A program made the translations under genes and the position numbers. A DNA stretch of 64,000 bases, taken from Epichloe hybrida. Lineage: Eukaryota > Ascomycota > Sordariomycetes > Hypocreales > Clavicipitaceae. The notes under the pieces were generated by a model. It was not told the DNA's origin. It did not search any database and saw nothing but the letters and a program-made list of their open reading frames with translations. This document shows, piece after piece, positions 33,569-45,775 of this stretch. Position 1 is the first letter of the stretch, and each line of letters begins with the position of its first letter. Location: contig JAFEKR010000013.1 in NCBI GenBank assembly GCA_019022495.1, positions 1,240,001 to 1,304,000 on the forward strand. Direction: 5' to 3'.

Positions 33569-34867
33569 ATGCATTCCGTCGTGTCATCACTGCTGGTTGG
33601 CTTTGCCGTGGCCAGCCACGTCTTGGGCTCGCCTTGTCCGACTCGTCCCAAGCCCGAGCCCGAGCCCGTCGTCAAGCATGTCGACCTGGGCCCAAGACCG
33701 TATTTCTTGGTGGACGGCATGAGCGATGGCCCTCTCAAGTCCAAGCTCGAGTCGTGCAAGGAGATGACGGCGAAGCTATCGACCTTTTCCATCGGCCATC
33801 GTGGAGGAGCCTGCCTGCAGTTCCCCGAGCATTCAAAGGAGTCCAACATGGCCGGGGCTCGCATGGGCGCCGGCGTGCTCGAATGCGACGTGACATTCAC
33901 CAAGGATCGCCAGCTCGTGTGCCGCCACAGCCAGTGCGACCTGCACACAACCACCAACATCGTCGACGTGCCGGCCCTCAACGCAAAGTGCACCAGACCA
34001 TTCGCCGCCGCCGCGTCCGACGACGACGACGACGACGACGGTGGTGGTGGTGGTGGTGGCAAGCCCGCCTCGGCCAAGTGCTGCACCAGCGACATCACGC
34101 TCGCCGAGTTCAAGTCTCTCTGCGCCAAGATGGACGCGTCCAACGCCACGGCCACGACGCCCAAGGACTACCTCGGCGGCACGCCCGGCTGGCGCACCGA
34201 TCTGTATGCCACCTGCGGCACGCTCATGGACCTGGACGAGCACATGGCCCTTGTCGAGGCTCTGGGCCTCCACCACACGCCCGAGCTCAAGGCCCCCGAG
34301 GTGGCCATGCCCTTCGCCGGCGACTACACCCACGACATGTTTGCGCAGCAGATGATCGACGCCTACAAACGCGCCGGGGTCCCCGCGTCCCGCGTCATGC
34401 CGCAGAGCTTCGAGCCCGAGTCCCTTCGGTACTGGCTCAAGAACGAGCCCGACTTCGGCAACAACGCCATTCTCCTCGACAACTCGGCCGACATGGGCAG
34501 CATGGCCGAGGCCGTCGAAAACCTGGCCCTCTACGCCGACGAGGGCATCAGGACAATGGCTCCCCCCATGCACTACCTGGTCGAGGTGCGGAACGGGACC
34601 ATGGTGCCCAGTGCGTATGCCAACAGGGCCAAGGAGCTGGGGCTGAGGCTGATCACCTGGAGTTTGGAGCGATCTCCTCCTCTGGCCATGGTCCACGCAG
34701 ACGGGGACTACTACTACTCCAGTGTCCGGGACGTCGTGGCCAAGGACGGAGACATGTACAACTACCTTGATGTGCTGGCGAGACAGGTTGGCGTTTCTGC
34801 CATGTTCTCCGATTGGAGTGCCACAGTCACGTATTATGCCAACTGCTTTGGGATCCAGCTCATCTAG
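33569..34867 (+). CDS. Secreted glycerophosphodiester phosphodiesterase-like protein
   Basis: A single exon of 432 residues. An N-terminal signal peptide is clear (MHSVVSSLLVGFAVASHVLG). The GDPD active-site order is present: GHRGGA with His77-Arg78, then PEHSKES around Glu87, LECDVTFTKD with Glu105 and Asp107, and CRHSQCDLHTTTN with His120. The family hydrolyses glycerophosphodiesters to glycerol-3-phosphate and an alcohol, feeding phosphate and choline supply; here it would act outside the cell or in the wall. Residues 151-164 form an Asp7-Gly7 tract encoded by GAC and GGT triplet runs (34018-34062). This sits in an insert between the early active-site blocks and the rest of the barrel. GC content at third positions is high, in contrast to the repeat blocks. 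Confidence 0.85.
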   Translation: MHSVVSSLLVGFAVASHVLGSPCPTRPKPEPEPVVKHVDLGPRPYFLVDGMSDGPLKSKLESCKEMTAKLSTFSIGHRGGACLQFPEHSKESNMAGARMGAGVLECDVTFTKDRQLVCRHSQCDLHTTTNIVDVPALNAKCTRPFAAAASDDDDDDDGGGGGGGKPASAKCCTSDITLAEFKSLCAKMDASNATATTPKDYLGGTPGWRTDLYATCGTLMDLDEHMALVEALGLHHTPELKAPEVAMPFAGDYTHDMFAQQMIDAYKRAGVPASRVMPQSFEPESLRYWLKNEPDFGNNAILLDNSADMGSMAEAVENLALYADEGIRTMAPPMHYLVEVRNGTMVPSAYANRAKELGLRLITWSLERSPPLAMVHADGDYYYSSVRDVVAKDGDMYNYLDVLARQVGVSAMFSDWSATVTYYANCFGIQLI

Positions 34868-36102
34868 CCCCCCCGGATTCTTTTCATTCTTGGTTTTACT
34901 TTTTTTCGGCGAAACTCTGTATGTGCTAGCCATTTATTCTCGGGCCAGCTGGGCGAGGCCGCCCCTTTCGAGGGTTCCGATGAATTCCGCCTTTGGGACG
35001 TGGAACGTCTTTGGGCATAGCATAACGGATAGGCTCTGTGTAGTGTCCTGGCAGTGAACATGTTGCTCGTTGCAGTCCAAGGCCGTGGCTTGAAAAAAGG
35101 GGGAGTTGTTTTGAGGTAAGAGCAGCAAATGTTCTTGAAGAGTCTGATCAAACCTGAGAAATACTTTCCCAATGCAATTTATGCCCGCGTATCAAAGGAG
35201 AATTGATGCCCTTTATATGTTAAGCTCTGGGGTGATAAAGCGCTTCCATCCTGCGATGGGCGCCTAGTAGAAGCGATGATCTGTTTGAAAGGGGGGGGGT
35301 CAGGTTGCAATTGGCGCATAAATGCTGATAGACTGCCAGATGGATGGATCACACTTCCTGTCCGCTTCTCTTCGTAAGGGGTTTCCATGGTACATGCAGA
35401 GTCACGGCCTCGGAAACCGCTTTGCAAAACAAGTTGGGATTTGGGCATTTGACAGGATTCGTTACATCCATTTATTCTTGGGAAAATAAAGCTGCTCGAC
35501 AAGTAGGCATATGAGGGGACATGGTACTTCAATACCATGATTACTAACGCTTTTCTCATATACATCGACACGACAAGATTATCATCTTGTATTTGACTAG
35601 ACACACATCTCGGATGCCTACTTCTTTGTAAAAACCGACGAGCATACTTACTACAACCTTGAAAAGGAAGAATGCTCAGACTTACGTGATACAAACATGT
35701 TTTGAACGTGAGCAGCCAACCCACTTCAAATGACATGCAGGTCGACTCTTGGAGAATAAAACGAGCCTAGTTTTCATCTGCACTCGAGAGCAAATCGATC
35801 GGAACGAAGTCGTGAATAGTCGAAACCTGGAGCCGATCCCATCTGGCGCCAAAAAGGCAAAAAGCTACGTCGCCACAAATGATCCTCAAACAAGCTGTGA
35901 TGCCAGAGTTGTAAGAGGCTGCAAGTTCTTTTGAGTAAAGATAGCTGTATGGCTACTAGATATGAACACTCAAACGTTGTGCTTCAGTCGAGTGCGCTGA
36001 CTTGCATCATCACCTACACGCTCTTCAAGGCCCCCCCCCCCCCCAAATATGACTGACCGAGACCGGCACTTGACGCTATTCTTTACTTCCTTTAAGCCTT
36101 TT
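34868..36102. other. Intergenic region between convergent genes
   Basis: About 1.2 kb separating the GDPD gene (plus) and the amine oxidase gene (minus), so two 3' UTRs are expected. It contains G and C homopolymers (35289-35297 and about 36030-36043). One longer frame is listed separately. Nothing else is recognisable. Confidence 0.4.
35179..35736 (-). CDS. Hypothetical ORF, 185 codons, no recognised family
   Basis: An open frame starting MSFEVGWLLTFKTCLYHVSL on the minus strand between two convergent genes. Composition is unbiased, there is no clear domain, and the hydrophobic N-terminus is not a convincing signal peptide. The frame includes a translated G/C homopolymer (Pro run). It may be chance within 3' UTR sequence. 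Confidence 0.15.
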   Translation of the reverse strand: MSFEVGWLLTFKTCLYHVSLSILPFQGCSKYARRFLQRSRHPRCVSSQIQDDNLVVSMYMRKALVIMVLKYHVPSYAYLSSSFIFPRINGCNESCQMPKSQLVLQSGFRGRDSACTMETPYEEKRTGSVIHPSGSLSAFMRQLQPDPPPFKQIIASTRRPSQDGSALSPQSLTYKGHQFSFDTRA

Positions 36103-38300
36103 TCACAAACGAGCCGAGAGTCTAGACTTGTTGCCGCTGCAGCAGCTGCCAGATGGCGAGAACGCATTCCTAGAGGAAGCGTCGTGCTTGATCTGGGAAG
36201 GTGGAACCCACAAGGCTGGGTTCTTCTGGAAGAAATTGCTTGCACGAATCATGATGCTGACAGGTTCGGCGGGCATGATGGGGAAGTCCTCACAGCGCGG
36301 GAAATGAGTGAGACCGAACTGCAGGTAGCACACGATATCCGTGTTCTCGATGGACTCATCCCGGTTTGACCAGTCGAGCACAGTGCCGTTGTGCGGATGG
36401 TTCTCTTCGCCGTTGGACTGGCAGACGTAATCGCCTGCAGGGAATAGCTCGTAGTCCCTGTACGGCACTACCCAAAGACTCTTGCGGGCAAAAGCGGCTC
36501 TGTTATACACGACGCTGCCAGCCTTGGCTAACAACGGAGGGCAGCTGTTGTTGATGATTTTGTAGCCGATTGGCTTCTTGCACGACCCGTTGATCTTATT
36601 GGGGTTGATGATGTCCCAAGCTCGCTGAGTCTCGTGACAGTAGTTGGCAGCGCCCTCTTTGGCCGTTTTCAGGATTGTCTTCTTGCAATAAAACCCATTG
36701 CCGTAGAAATTCTCTGGTGAGCCGACTGGGGCATCCGACGACACAGCATCGCTCTGTAGGATAGAGTTATTGGGTCCGTCAATTTCGGGGTCAACACGAA
36801 GCGAGAAGATGTGTTGATGATTGTGAGCGTTGATGCCAGGGGCGACTTCAGTACCATACGGCCCAGCAGTCTCAGACGGATGCATGCAGTATGTGTTGAG
36901 GATACCGGTAAGCTTCATCTCGAGCTTGTAGGTGCCATCAAGCGTAAAGGTGTGATAGAAGCCATACTCGTAGTTGGCAGCCGTGATGATTTGCGAAATG
37001 ATGAGTTTGCGGTCACGGGCAGAAACGACGTTGGCGTCGCGGAAGTCAGTGTGCTTATACAGCAATCCATTGTCTTCCTCGTGAATGCAGATGGCGTTGG
37101 GGATGACGGCAGCCTGACCCTTGGAAGTAGAGACCACGCCGTCAAGATAGTGGATGGCACCCTTGCAATCACACCCAAGCTTCAGAGAGTTGGTCATTAG
37201 CCCAGAACCATATTCGCCAACATCAAAGGCGTGCTTTTTGTGGTGAGGAGGGTCAGGGTTGCCGTATGGAACCACCATTTCTACAACACTGATGCGGTTG
37301 AAGAGGGTGCGCTCGCGGTTCTCATAAGGGTCATGAATGCAAACGTCGGAGAGAACAATTCCTTCGCGATAGTTGAAGCCAATGTGCATCTTGTGGTTGG
37401 CCCAGTGTATCTCATTGCCTTTCATTTGAAACGACACACCCTCAGGCTGGGTAACGTCGATGGGTTTGAGCTTGTGTGGCTGATAAGTGTCGCTGATGAA
37501 TTCCGGCAAGTAGTTGTGCTGTTCTAGGGGAATCTTGGTGCGCTCACCGTTGACTCGGCGAACGTCGACAGCCAAAACCTCTTCCGTCTCGGTGTCTACA
37601 ACGACGTTGAAGTCGAGCGGATGGGCATACTGGTTGTCGAACTCGGAGGCTCGATAATAAGGGAGGCCTTGCTGAAGACGGCGCTCAAATCCCCATCGAC
37701 GATCAAAACCGATAGCCCAGGCGTCGAGATACACCTTAGACATGTCGGTGATGTCGATCTCAGCGCAAACTTCAATGACGCGAGGGTCGGCACGAGCGAC
37801 ACGCTCCATGACATCAAGGTCCTCGAGAGTGAGAGTTGGCGCAACATCGCTTACAGGCTTCCAGTCCTCAACCTGTGATTTTGTCAAGTTGACAATGACC
37901 TCGGCGACAACGGAAGTCCCCTGCTCAATGACGATGGCGAAGGCACGCCTGTGTGGGCGTGGGCCCGTTCTTGACCGAAAGGCAGCATACTCGTTCTTCT
38001 TGGGCTCACGCAGAGTAATGCAGTTGAACTTCAATTGCTTGGGGCTGGCAAAGTCTCGGATCAGCTTTGCAGATGTGGAGATTTCTTGGACCGAGAGGTG
38101 GTCTAGAATCCCGAAGTCAGTGGTGGTCCTATCATCTATGAATGCCGAGCCCGAGGGGACCAACTTCACTTACCAAGCGGATGAGCTCGCGAACGTGGTG
38201 CAGCTTTGGCTTCCGGTACTGTATCATTCCGTTCCGGAAAGATTACATAGCCCGGTATTGACGTAGTGTCCAGTTCCTCTTGCATCGCGGGGGCGGCCAT
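36103..38300 (-). CDS. Copper amine oxidase (primary-amine oxidase), probably peroxisomal
   Basis: Exons 38300-38174 and 38102-36103, joined by a 71-base GTAAGT...TTCTAG intron, give 708 residues. The first exon starts MAAPAMQEELDTTSIPGYVI, and the junction restores HPLDHLSVQEI, the standard N-terminus of fungal enzymes. Oxidises primary amines to aldehyde, ammonia and hydrogen peroxide. Active-site elements, counted from this start: catalytic Asp336 in AFDVGEYG, topaquinone precursor Tyr420 in ANYEYGF, copper ligands His469 and His471 in the HNHQHIF stretch, and His642 in THFPRCEDFP. Spacings of Asp to Tyr (84) and Tyr to HxH (49, 51) equal those of known bacterial enzymes. The last three residues, ARL, fit a type-1 peroxisomal signal. 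The open frame can also start at 38169, but that would translate the intron and lose exon 1. Confidence 0.92.
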
Positions 38301-38572
38301 GATATGCGTTTCAAGTTGAATGTCTTGTCCTGTGCAAGGCTTTCTGTATTTCCCGTCTTTCTATCGTATTGTTCTACAAGTCTTGGAGAAGATAAAGGCT
38401 GAGAAAAGGTAGACTCCGTCCATGTTTGACCCAGTCGGTCAAGGGCACAACGAATATATACCCCAACCTGAAGGCAGTTCGCAATCCTCATGATTGCATG
38501 AAAAGCTTCCTCAAGCCGTTCTCAATTGGGATGTGGACCGCGTAGCCCGCAGCCACCATCCCGGTCAGCCCA
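38301..38572. promoter_or_regulatory. Upstream region of the copper amine oxidase gene
   Basis: About 270 bases of ordinary composition before the direct repeat. Presumed promoter and 5' UTR. No named site is seen. Confidence 0.35.
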
Positions 38573-38732
38573 ACCCAGGAGCGGTTACTCGTTCAGTCTG
38601 AGACTCTCAGCCAAGAGCTTTATGTAGGTTCATCTCCTTCAGTGTGTTCTGGACCCAGGAGCGGTTACTCGTTCAGTCTGAGACTCTCAGCCAAGAGCTT
38701 TATGTAGGTTCATCTCCTTCAGTGTGTTCTGG
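38573..38732. repeat. Perfect 80-base tandem duplication
   Basis: The unit beginning ACCCAGGAGCGGTTACTCGT is present twice head to tail (38573-38652 and 38653-38732) with no difference that I can see. It lies upstream of the amine oxidase gene, near the edge of the gene island. Such a perfect copy suggests a very recent event (or an assembly artefact). Its length is below what RIP normally recognises. Confidence 0.9.
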
Positions 38733-39530
38733 CTTGCGGGTCAGTGGGGCCCCCACAGCCCCCCTGCCATAAGGTTAGTGACTACGTAGATCCGCGAAAG
38801 TGTGGTGTAGTGATTTATATAAGGAAAATTAGTAGTATATTTATTATTAGGCTATTTATATATAAGCAAATGTACCTCTAATTTACTTCTATCTAATTAG
38901 ATACAGACCCTAGCTAAGGTGACTCCTCAAGCTAGAACACACTCAAGGAGATACTCCGTTTGCCCGTGGTACTCCAGGCCGAGCCGTTCTGTCCAGGCTT
39001 GAGCAGTCAGGCCGGTGGAACCGGCGAAGATGGCATCCTACACCATTGGCGTCGAAATCTTATGGGGATCATGATCTAGCAGGAAGGTAATGCATGTGCA
39101 TGACCGGAACGTGTCCATGTAAGCCCATGGCCACCGGTATCACCTGGCGCTGTAACGTTTGCTGTACCTCGACCAGACCCTGTTGGTTTACCGTAGCATC
39201 GTGACCACTCCGAAGCCGTCTGTTCACAAAGATGGGTGTCCGCGGATAGCGCATTTGGCGACGGCTGCCTTCTGTGAGATGACGGATAACGGCGATCATT
39301 ACTCCATGCCCCATGGTACATAGTACATACTGTTGCTGTGGGGAAGGGGGTCAAGACGCGCAGAATCCAGATGTCGTTTCTTGTATCATGAATTCCAAGT
39401 TCCTCAAAGTAGAAGTAGACAACAGACGGGAAAGAAGCCATCGTGGGAGGCTTTGTGGTGATTTGTGGTGATTTTATCGCTATGTGGCACGTGACTTTAA
39501 GTAAAGATATCATTAGAAGGGATAATTAAA
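38733..39530. other. Gene-island edge with possible coding relics
   Basis: Mixed composition broken by an AT-rich patch (38810-38900). On the minus strand, 39441 downward reads MASFPSVVYFYFEELGIHDT and continues to about 39300. A different frame, 39314-39069, includes QGLVEVQQTLQRQVIPVAMG. These look somewhat protein-like but lie in different frames and match nothing I recognise. They may be remnants of a gene damaged at the repeat border, or chance. Confidence 0.25.
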
Positions 39531-42500
39531 GGTAAAAGAAGTAATTAAATTAATCTAATTCTATTATATAAATAAAAAGATAAAAGCTTTTCTTTTATAT
39601 AAAAAAATAGCTATAGTAAACCTTATATACTTCTTATTCTAAGATTATATATTTATTTAAAGTATAGTTTAGCTTCCTTAATATATTTCTATATATAATA
39701 TATATAATTAGTTATATTACTTACTACTAGGTAATGTACCCCTTAATTAGTATTAAGGCTATGAAGATTACTAATTATTATATTAACTAGTAAATATATA
39801 GTATTATTATTATAAATAAACCTAATATAAAATTAAAGTAAGCTCTCTTATTTTTATACTTATACTTTTTTTAAAGGCTTTTTTAATATCATATTTATAA
39901 GCTTTTTTTCTTACTTTTTGTCATGACTGTGGTGGGAGAAAGATAAAAACGGAGTGAAGGCTAAGGTTCTTAGTTATAGCTAGAGAGCTACTACTTAGGG
40001 GTAGGTGCATAAAGGTCTTAAACTCTAACCTCCTATATCCCTTATAGGTAGTTCTTATCTAAATACCTTACTATATACACATAGCTATCTAGTAGCTACT
40101 TAGTTATTAATATAACCTAAGGCTTATCTAAGGGCTTTATTATATAACTATCCTATCTATAGCTTCCTAGCCTCTATACTCCTAATATACTACCCCCCTA
40201 ATATATAATTATCCTTAATTAAAAAGAGCTACTTAGCTAGTATATATATACTATATATAACCTATAGTAATATCTATATTACTAGCTATACTATTAGTAT
40301 ATAGTATTATATCCGCTTTAAATAATAAGATAAATATTATAGGGTCCTAGATAATCCCTTTTATAACCTCTAGATTATAAATAGCTATATACTTACTACT
40401 TTATTACCCCTAATATATATATCTCTATCTAATAAGTTATTAGTATTAAGTAAGTAAACTACCTATATTAAGTTTTATAATTAGGTTAAATAAATAAGGT
40501 AATATATACTATTTTAAATAAATAAATTCTTATCTAATATTAGGGATATTATATTAATCTTACTAGGAGTTTATAGCTAGTGTATATATTTGCTAGTAGT
40601 AGCTATAACTATAAATATTATAATTCCTAGATTAGCTATATATAGCGTGTAAATTACTTAGGGGTCTAGGGCTAATATAAAAGAGACTTACTTTCCCTTA
40701 CTTCTATTTACTTTTCTTCCCTTTATATTTTCCCTTAGTATTATAAGTTACCTTTACCTATAAGCTAGTAGCTTTATAGCTTCTTTTATAGTAGTTACTA
40801 ATATCCTATAGTATTACTTTATTATTTATATTTACCCTTATTTAAAATATTTAAAATCTTTTAAATACTAAAATATTAGTTACTTATCTTTTACTTATAA
40901 GTTTCCTATAATATATTACTACTAACTTACTAGTAACTAATAATATCTTTACTATAAGAGATTACTTTACTACTACTACCTCCCTTTAGTAAGAAGAATT
41001 CCTTAATATCCCTTATAAAGGTTTCTAGTAAGAAGTATATAGCTTTAAAAATTTTAATATAAGTATAATATCTTTACCTTACCTAGCGCTTACCTTACTA
41101 ACTTATAGCTAGTAATACTAGTAATATAAAAATTCCTTATATTTACTATATATAGTAAGTTATAATATAAGCTATTATACCTAAAGATAATAATAGTATA
41201 AAGCTATAATATATTATTAAGGGTAAATCTATCCTAACCTAATATACTAATTCTCTAAGTATAACTTTACTACTATCTTACTATATATTACTCCTAACTT
41301 ATATAAATAACTTAATAAAATATACTTATTATATATATAATAATAAGAACTACACTAGGGTTTATTCTCCTTTTCTTACTATTAATATATATACTAATAT
41401 ACTACTAGTATTTTACTTAGTTTACCTAGTTATACTATATGCTCTTTAAGTATATTAATACTTATAGTAACCCTAATAATAATCTATACTTTCTTAATAA
41501 TATATATATATCTTATTTCTATAACTTAGTTATTACTAATATACTACTAGTATTTAATATATATAAAGTATAAACTTTATAATATAGTTTTAACTACTAA
41601 AAATACTAATAAGTATAAATAAGTAAGGTAAGCGTAGCTTATAGTAAAAGTTATATATAAGGCTAATACTAATAAATAAGTTACTATATTATTACTTAAT
41701 AATACTATTAATCTAGAAGTCTAGATTAATATTTCTAATAGCTTATATTTTATTATATAAAACATTTTATTTATATATACTTCTTACGCTCTAGCTTATA
41801 GCTTTACTAACTTACTAGTAGCTTACTACTAATATATTTATGCTTCCTACTTATATTAGGCTACTAGACCTTCCTAGTAAGCTTTATATATATTTATATA
41901 AGGAGGGGGATTTCTCTAATAATAAGGATAAATCCTTTACCTTTACTATTATTAGTAAGACTACTAAGGGCTAGGTAGGTAATATATTAATAAAGTAATT
42001 AGTGTAAAGTAGCTATAAGTTAGGTTATCTAAGAAATTATCTGGATTTTTTTGTATATTACTACTACTATCTAAACTTTACTAAATACACCTCTATATCC
42101 CTAAACTAGCTACTTAGTTACCACTTATAATCCTTAATAATATCTATTATAATAAAATTTATTTTCTTTACCTAAGAATTCTCTAAAGTATTATAGCCCT
42201 TTTATTTAACTAGGTATTTCTAATATATCTTATTATAGTAATATAATATAATTCTTTTAACTTTAAACTCCTACTTATTATCTATAATATTCTCTTATAG
42301 CAAGGATATATCTTTTACACTAAATAAGTCCCCTATAAATAGCTTAAGATTAGTAATATTAAAAATATTATATAGATATATTCTAGGTAGTAGCTTTAAT
42401 TAATATACTAATCTATAAGTACTAATTACTTTTTTAACTTTATAAGGGCTTAGATACTTTATACTTAGCTTCCTACTAGGTTACTATAAGTTAATATTCT

Positions 42501-44577
42501 TTATAAATAATAAAATATAGTTACTTACTTTAAACTTTATTAGGGTTTACTTCTTATTATAGTATTTTATATACTAGGCCTATAAGTTACTTAGAAGCTA
42601 CTTAATTACTATATATCTATCTCTTAGCATAGTAGTATAAGTCTTTACCTAGTTATTTACTATAGGAATATTTATAACTACTTACTATAGTCCCCTAGGG
42701 TTATAGCCTTATAGTATCTTAGCTAGGGTATAGCTATAAGTTAAATAAATACTTATATTATATATAAACTATATTATTAAAAGGTTATTAGCCTAATTAG
42801 TTTAATTAAAGTAAGTAAAGGCTCTTAAATAATACTTTAAAACTTAGTTTAAATACTTTATCTAACTATTTATTTATAGGTAAAATATAATACTTAGTTA
42901 CTACTTAGTTATTATAAGATAGTAAAAGGTTATATAAAACCTACTAGTAAAAGTTATAGTCTATAATAATACCTTCTAGAGTATTATAATCCTTAAAAAT
43001 TTACTCTAGGAATATAGTAGCTAACTTATTACTAGTTATTTATGTTAAAATAAGAATATAAATACTATATTTTATAAAATAGTTTATAATAACTAAGATT
43101 ATATTATAAGTCTAATTTACGTCTTTTATAGGTAATAGCCTTATAATAAAATCTATTAATAATTCTTAAAAAGGTTAATTAAGCACTAGTAGTATAGCTA
43201 ACTTACTATAAGGTTTATAATACCTTAGCTTTAAAGTCTAGTAGCTTATATAAGTTTATATATATAACTTAGTGTCTTTCTTTATTATTAGCTAGTAATA
43301 CTAACTTATAATCTAATAAAGGGTCTTACTAACTCCCTAGTAGCTTACTACTAGGTTATTATAAGTAAGTAGTATAACTTCTTTTCTTATACTAACTAGA
43401 ATAAAAACTCTATTCTTAAATATTAATAGCTTAGAGAGCTTAATAAACTATATTTATAATACTTCTAGGTTACTACTCTTAAGTAGCTTTCTTTAACTTA
43501 TAGTAAAGTTATTACCTTACTATACTTAAAATAATATAACTTAAATTAAAGTCTCTAATTCTATATATATAGGATAAGTATTATATATAAACTTAGAAGA
43601 GGTTTACTAGACTACTTATATTCTTACTATAATACTACTATAAGTAGCTAGCTTATAGTATACTTTTAGACTTATAAATAAATTATATCTAAGTAGTGTT
43701 TTAAGGGGGTACTTATACTACTTACTAATTACTAACCTAGCTAGACTCCTAACCTATAGGCTTACTAGACTTATAGAAATATTAGAAAATATAGATAAGG
43801 TATAACCTTACTACTTATAATTAATAAACCTAGTTAGTATACTACTTATAAGCTTTATAAGACTATTAGGTTTCTTAATAATATAATTAAGTTATATTTT
43901 CTTAAAACCCTAGAGGCTAGTGTAGCCCTTATAGTATTCTTATAATAAACTATTAGCTATACTAAGTAATATAATCTTAGAACCTATAACTACACTATTA
44001 CTTATATAGTATCCTTACTACTTAGTATTTATAAACTTAAATAAGAAGCTAGGTAGCTATAAGAATATAGCCTTTGCCTTATACTTCTTACTAATATAAT
44101 TTACTTTTCTTAATAAGGTATTAGTAGGATTTAACTTACTTATATAATATTTAATCCTAAAATTAAATAAATAAAGCTTATCTAATGCTATTACTTACTT
44201 ACTAGTTAGCTTTAGCTTTATAGCTAAGTACTTATAATTTAAATAGTTTATAATAACTATAATTTAATAAGTTAAATATATAAGGTAATATCTCTAGGCT
44301 TAAAATACCTCTTAGATTACTAATAACTTAGTTTCTAGGGTTAAGTAGTAAAGTTTAATATTAGTTAACTTCCTTAAAAAATACACTACTAGGTACTAGC
44401 CAGAGCTTTGCACTACACTACACTACATTGTGTAGTATTTGTAGTGTAGTGTAGTATACTACACTACACTACACACTACACTACACTACATACTACACTA
44501 CAAGGGAATTTTTTCACTACACTACACTACATGTAGTATTTTGTAGTATTTGTAGTATTTATAATTTTTAGTAATAT

Positions 44578-44775
44578 AATAGCTTATAATAGCTTATAAT
44601 AGCTTATATTAGCTTATATTAGCTTATATTAGCTTTTAATAGCTTATAATAGCTTATAATAGCTTATAATAGCTTATAATAGCTTATAATAGCTTATAAT
44701 AGCTTATAATAGCTTATAATAGCTTATAGCTTATAATAGCTTATAATAGCTTATAATAGCTATAATAGCTATAAT
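44578..44775. repeat. 10-base tandem repeat (AGCTTATAAT)n
   Basis: About 19 units of AGCTTATAAT and near variants. The corresponding array in hAT-like copy 1 has only about six units. Confidence 0.9.
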
Positions 44776-44967
44776 AAATTATATTAACTTATAATATTAT
44801 TAGTGTTAAAGTTTAATTAAAATTAAATAGTAAATAAGTAACTAAAATATAAATATAAATAATTATAAGGAAATTACTATAGAAAAAGCTATACTTTTTA
44901 ATTACTTAGTATTTTAAGCTTTTTAAATATATTAATAAAATAAAATACTTTTCTTTCTTATATTTTT

Positions 44968-45168
44968 TAAAATAATAATAATAGTAATAATAGTAATAAT
45001 AGTAATAATAGTAATAATAGTAATAATAGTAATAATAGTAATAATAGTAATAATAGTAATAATAGTAATAATAGTAATAATAGTAATAATAGTAATAATA
45101 GTAATAATAGTAATAATAGTAATAATAGTAATAATAGTAGTAATAGTAATAGTAATAGTAATAATAAA
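44968..45168. repeat. 9-base tandem repeat (AATAATAGT)n
   Basis: More than 20 units of AATAATAGT in copy 2, against about 80 bases of related but less regular repeat in copy 1 (1650-1732). Confidence 0.9.
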
Positions 45169-45224
45169 TTTAATATCTCTTTTTAAGAAATAATTCTATA
45201 ACTAATTAAAAAAAAGTATAAACT

Positions 45225-45775
45225 CTAAGTAAAAGGCAACTATAAGGACCCACTTTAGACCCACTTTTATTAATTCCTTCTTTTTCTAAGACTAGATTAT
45301 AGAAAAAAGCATAAAAGTTATTAGGAAGTAGAGGTATAATTATAAGGACCCACTTTAGATCCACTTTTATTAATACCTCCTTATTCTAAGACTAGATTAT
45401 AGAAAAAGCATAAAAGTTATTAGGAAGTTAAGGTATAATTAGTAAGACCCACTTTAGATCCACTTTTATTAATACCTCCTTTTTCTAAGACGAGATTATA
45501 GAAAAAGCATAAAAGTTATTAGGAAGTTAAGGTATAATTAGTAAGACCCACTTTAGACCCACTTTTTATTAATACCTCCTTTTTCTAAGACTAGATTATA
45601 GAAAAAAGCATAAAAGTTATTAGGAAGTAGAGGTATAATTATAAGGACCCACTTTAGACCCACTTTTATTAATATATCTTTTTCTTTAGACTAAATTATA
45701 GAAAAAGCATAGAAACTATTAGTAAATAAAAGATATAGTTAATAAGGTTTACTTTTAAACTTACTTTTTAGTATA
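45225..45775. repeat. About 100-base tandem repeat, copy-2 version
   Basis: Five units with GGACCCACTTTAGACCCACT, CTAAGACTAGATTATAGAAA and GCATAAAAGTTATTAGGAAG blocks. This is the reverse complement of the 1090-1590 array. Confidence 0.85.

Noticed and set aside
33833..34933. Long minus-strand frame (366 codons) and plus-strand frames 33526-34770 overlapping the GDPD gene
   Set aside because: Shadows caused by the high GC content of the true reading frame, which alone has a signal peptide and active-site motifs.
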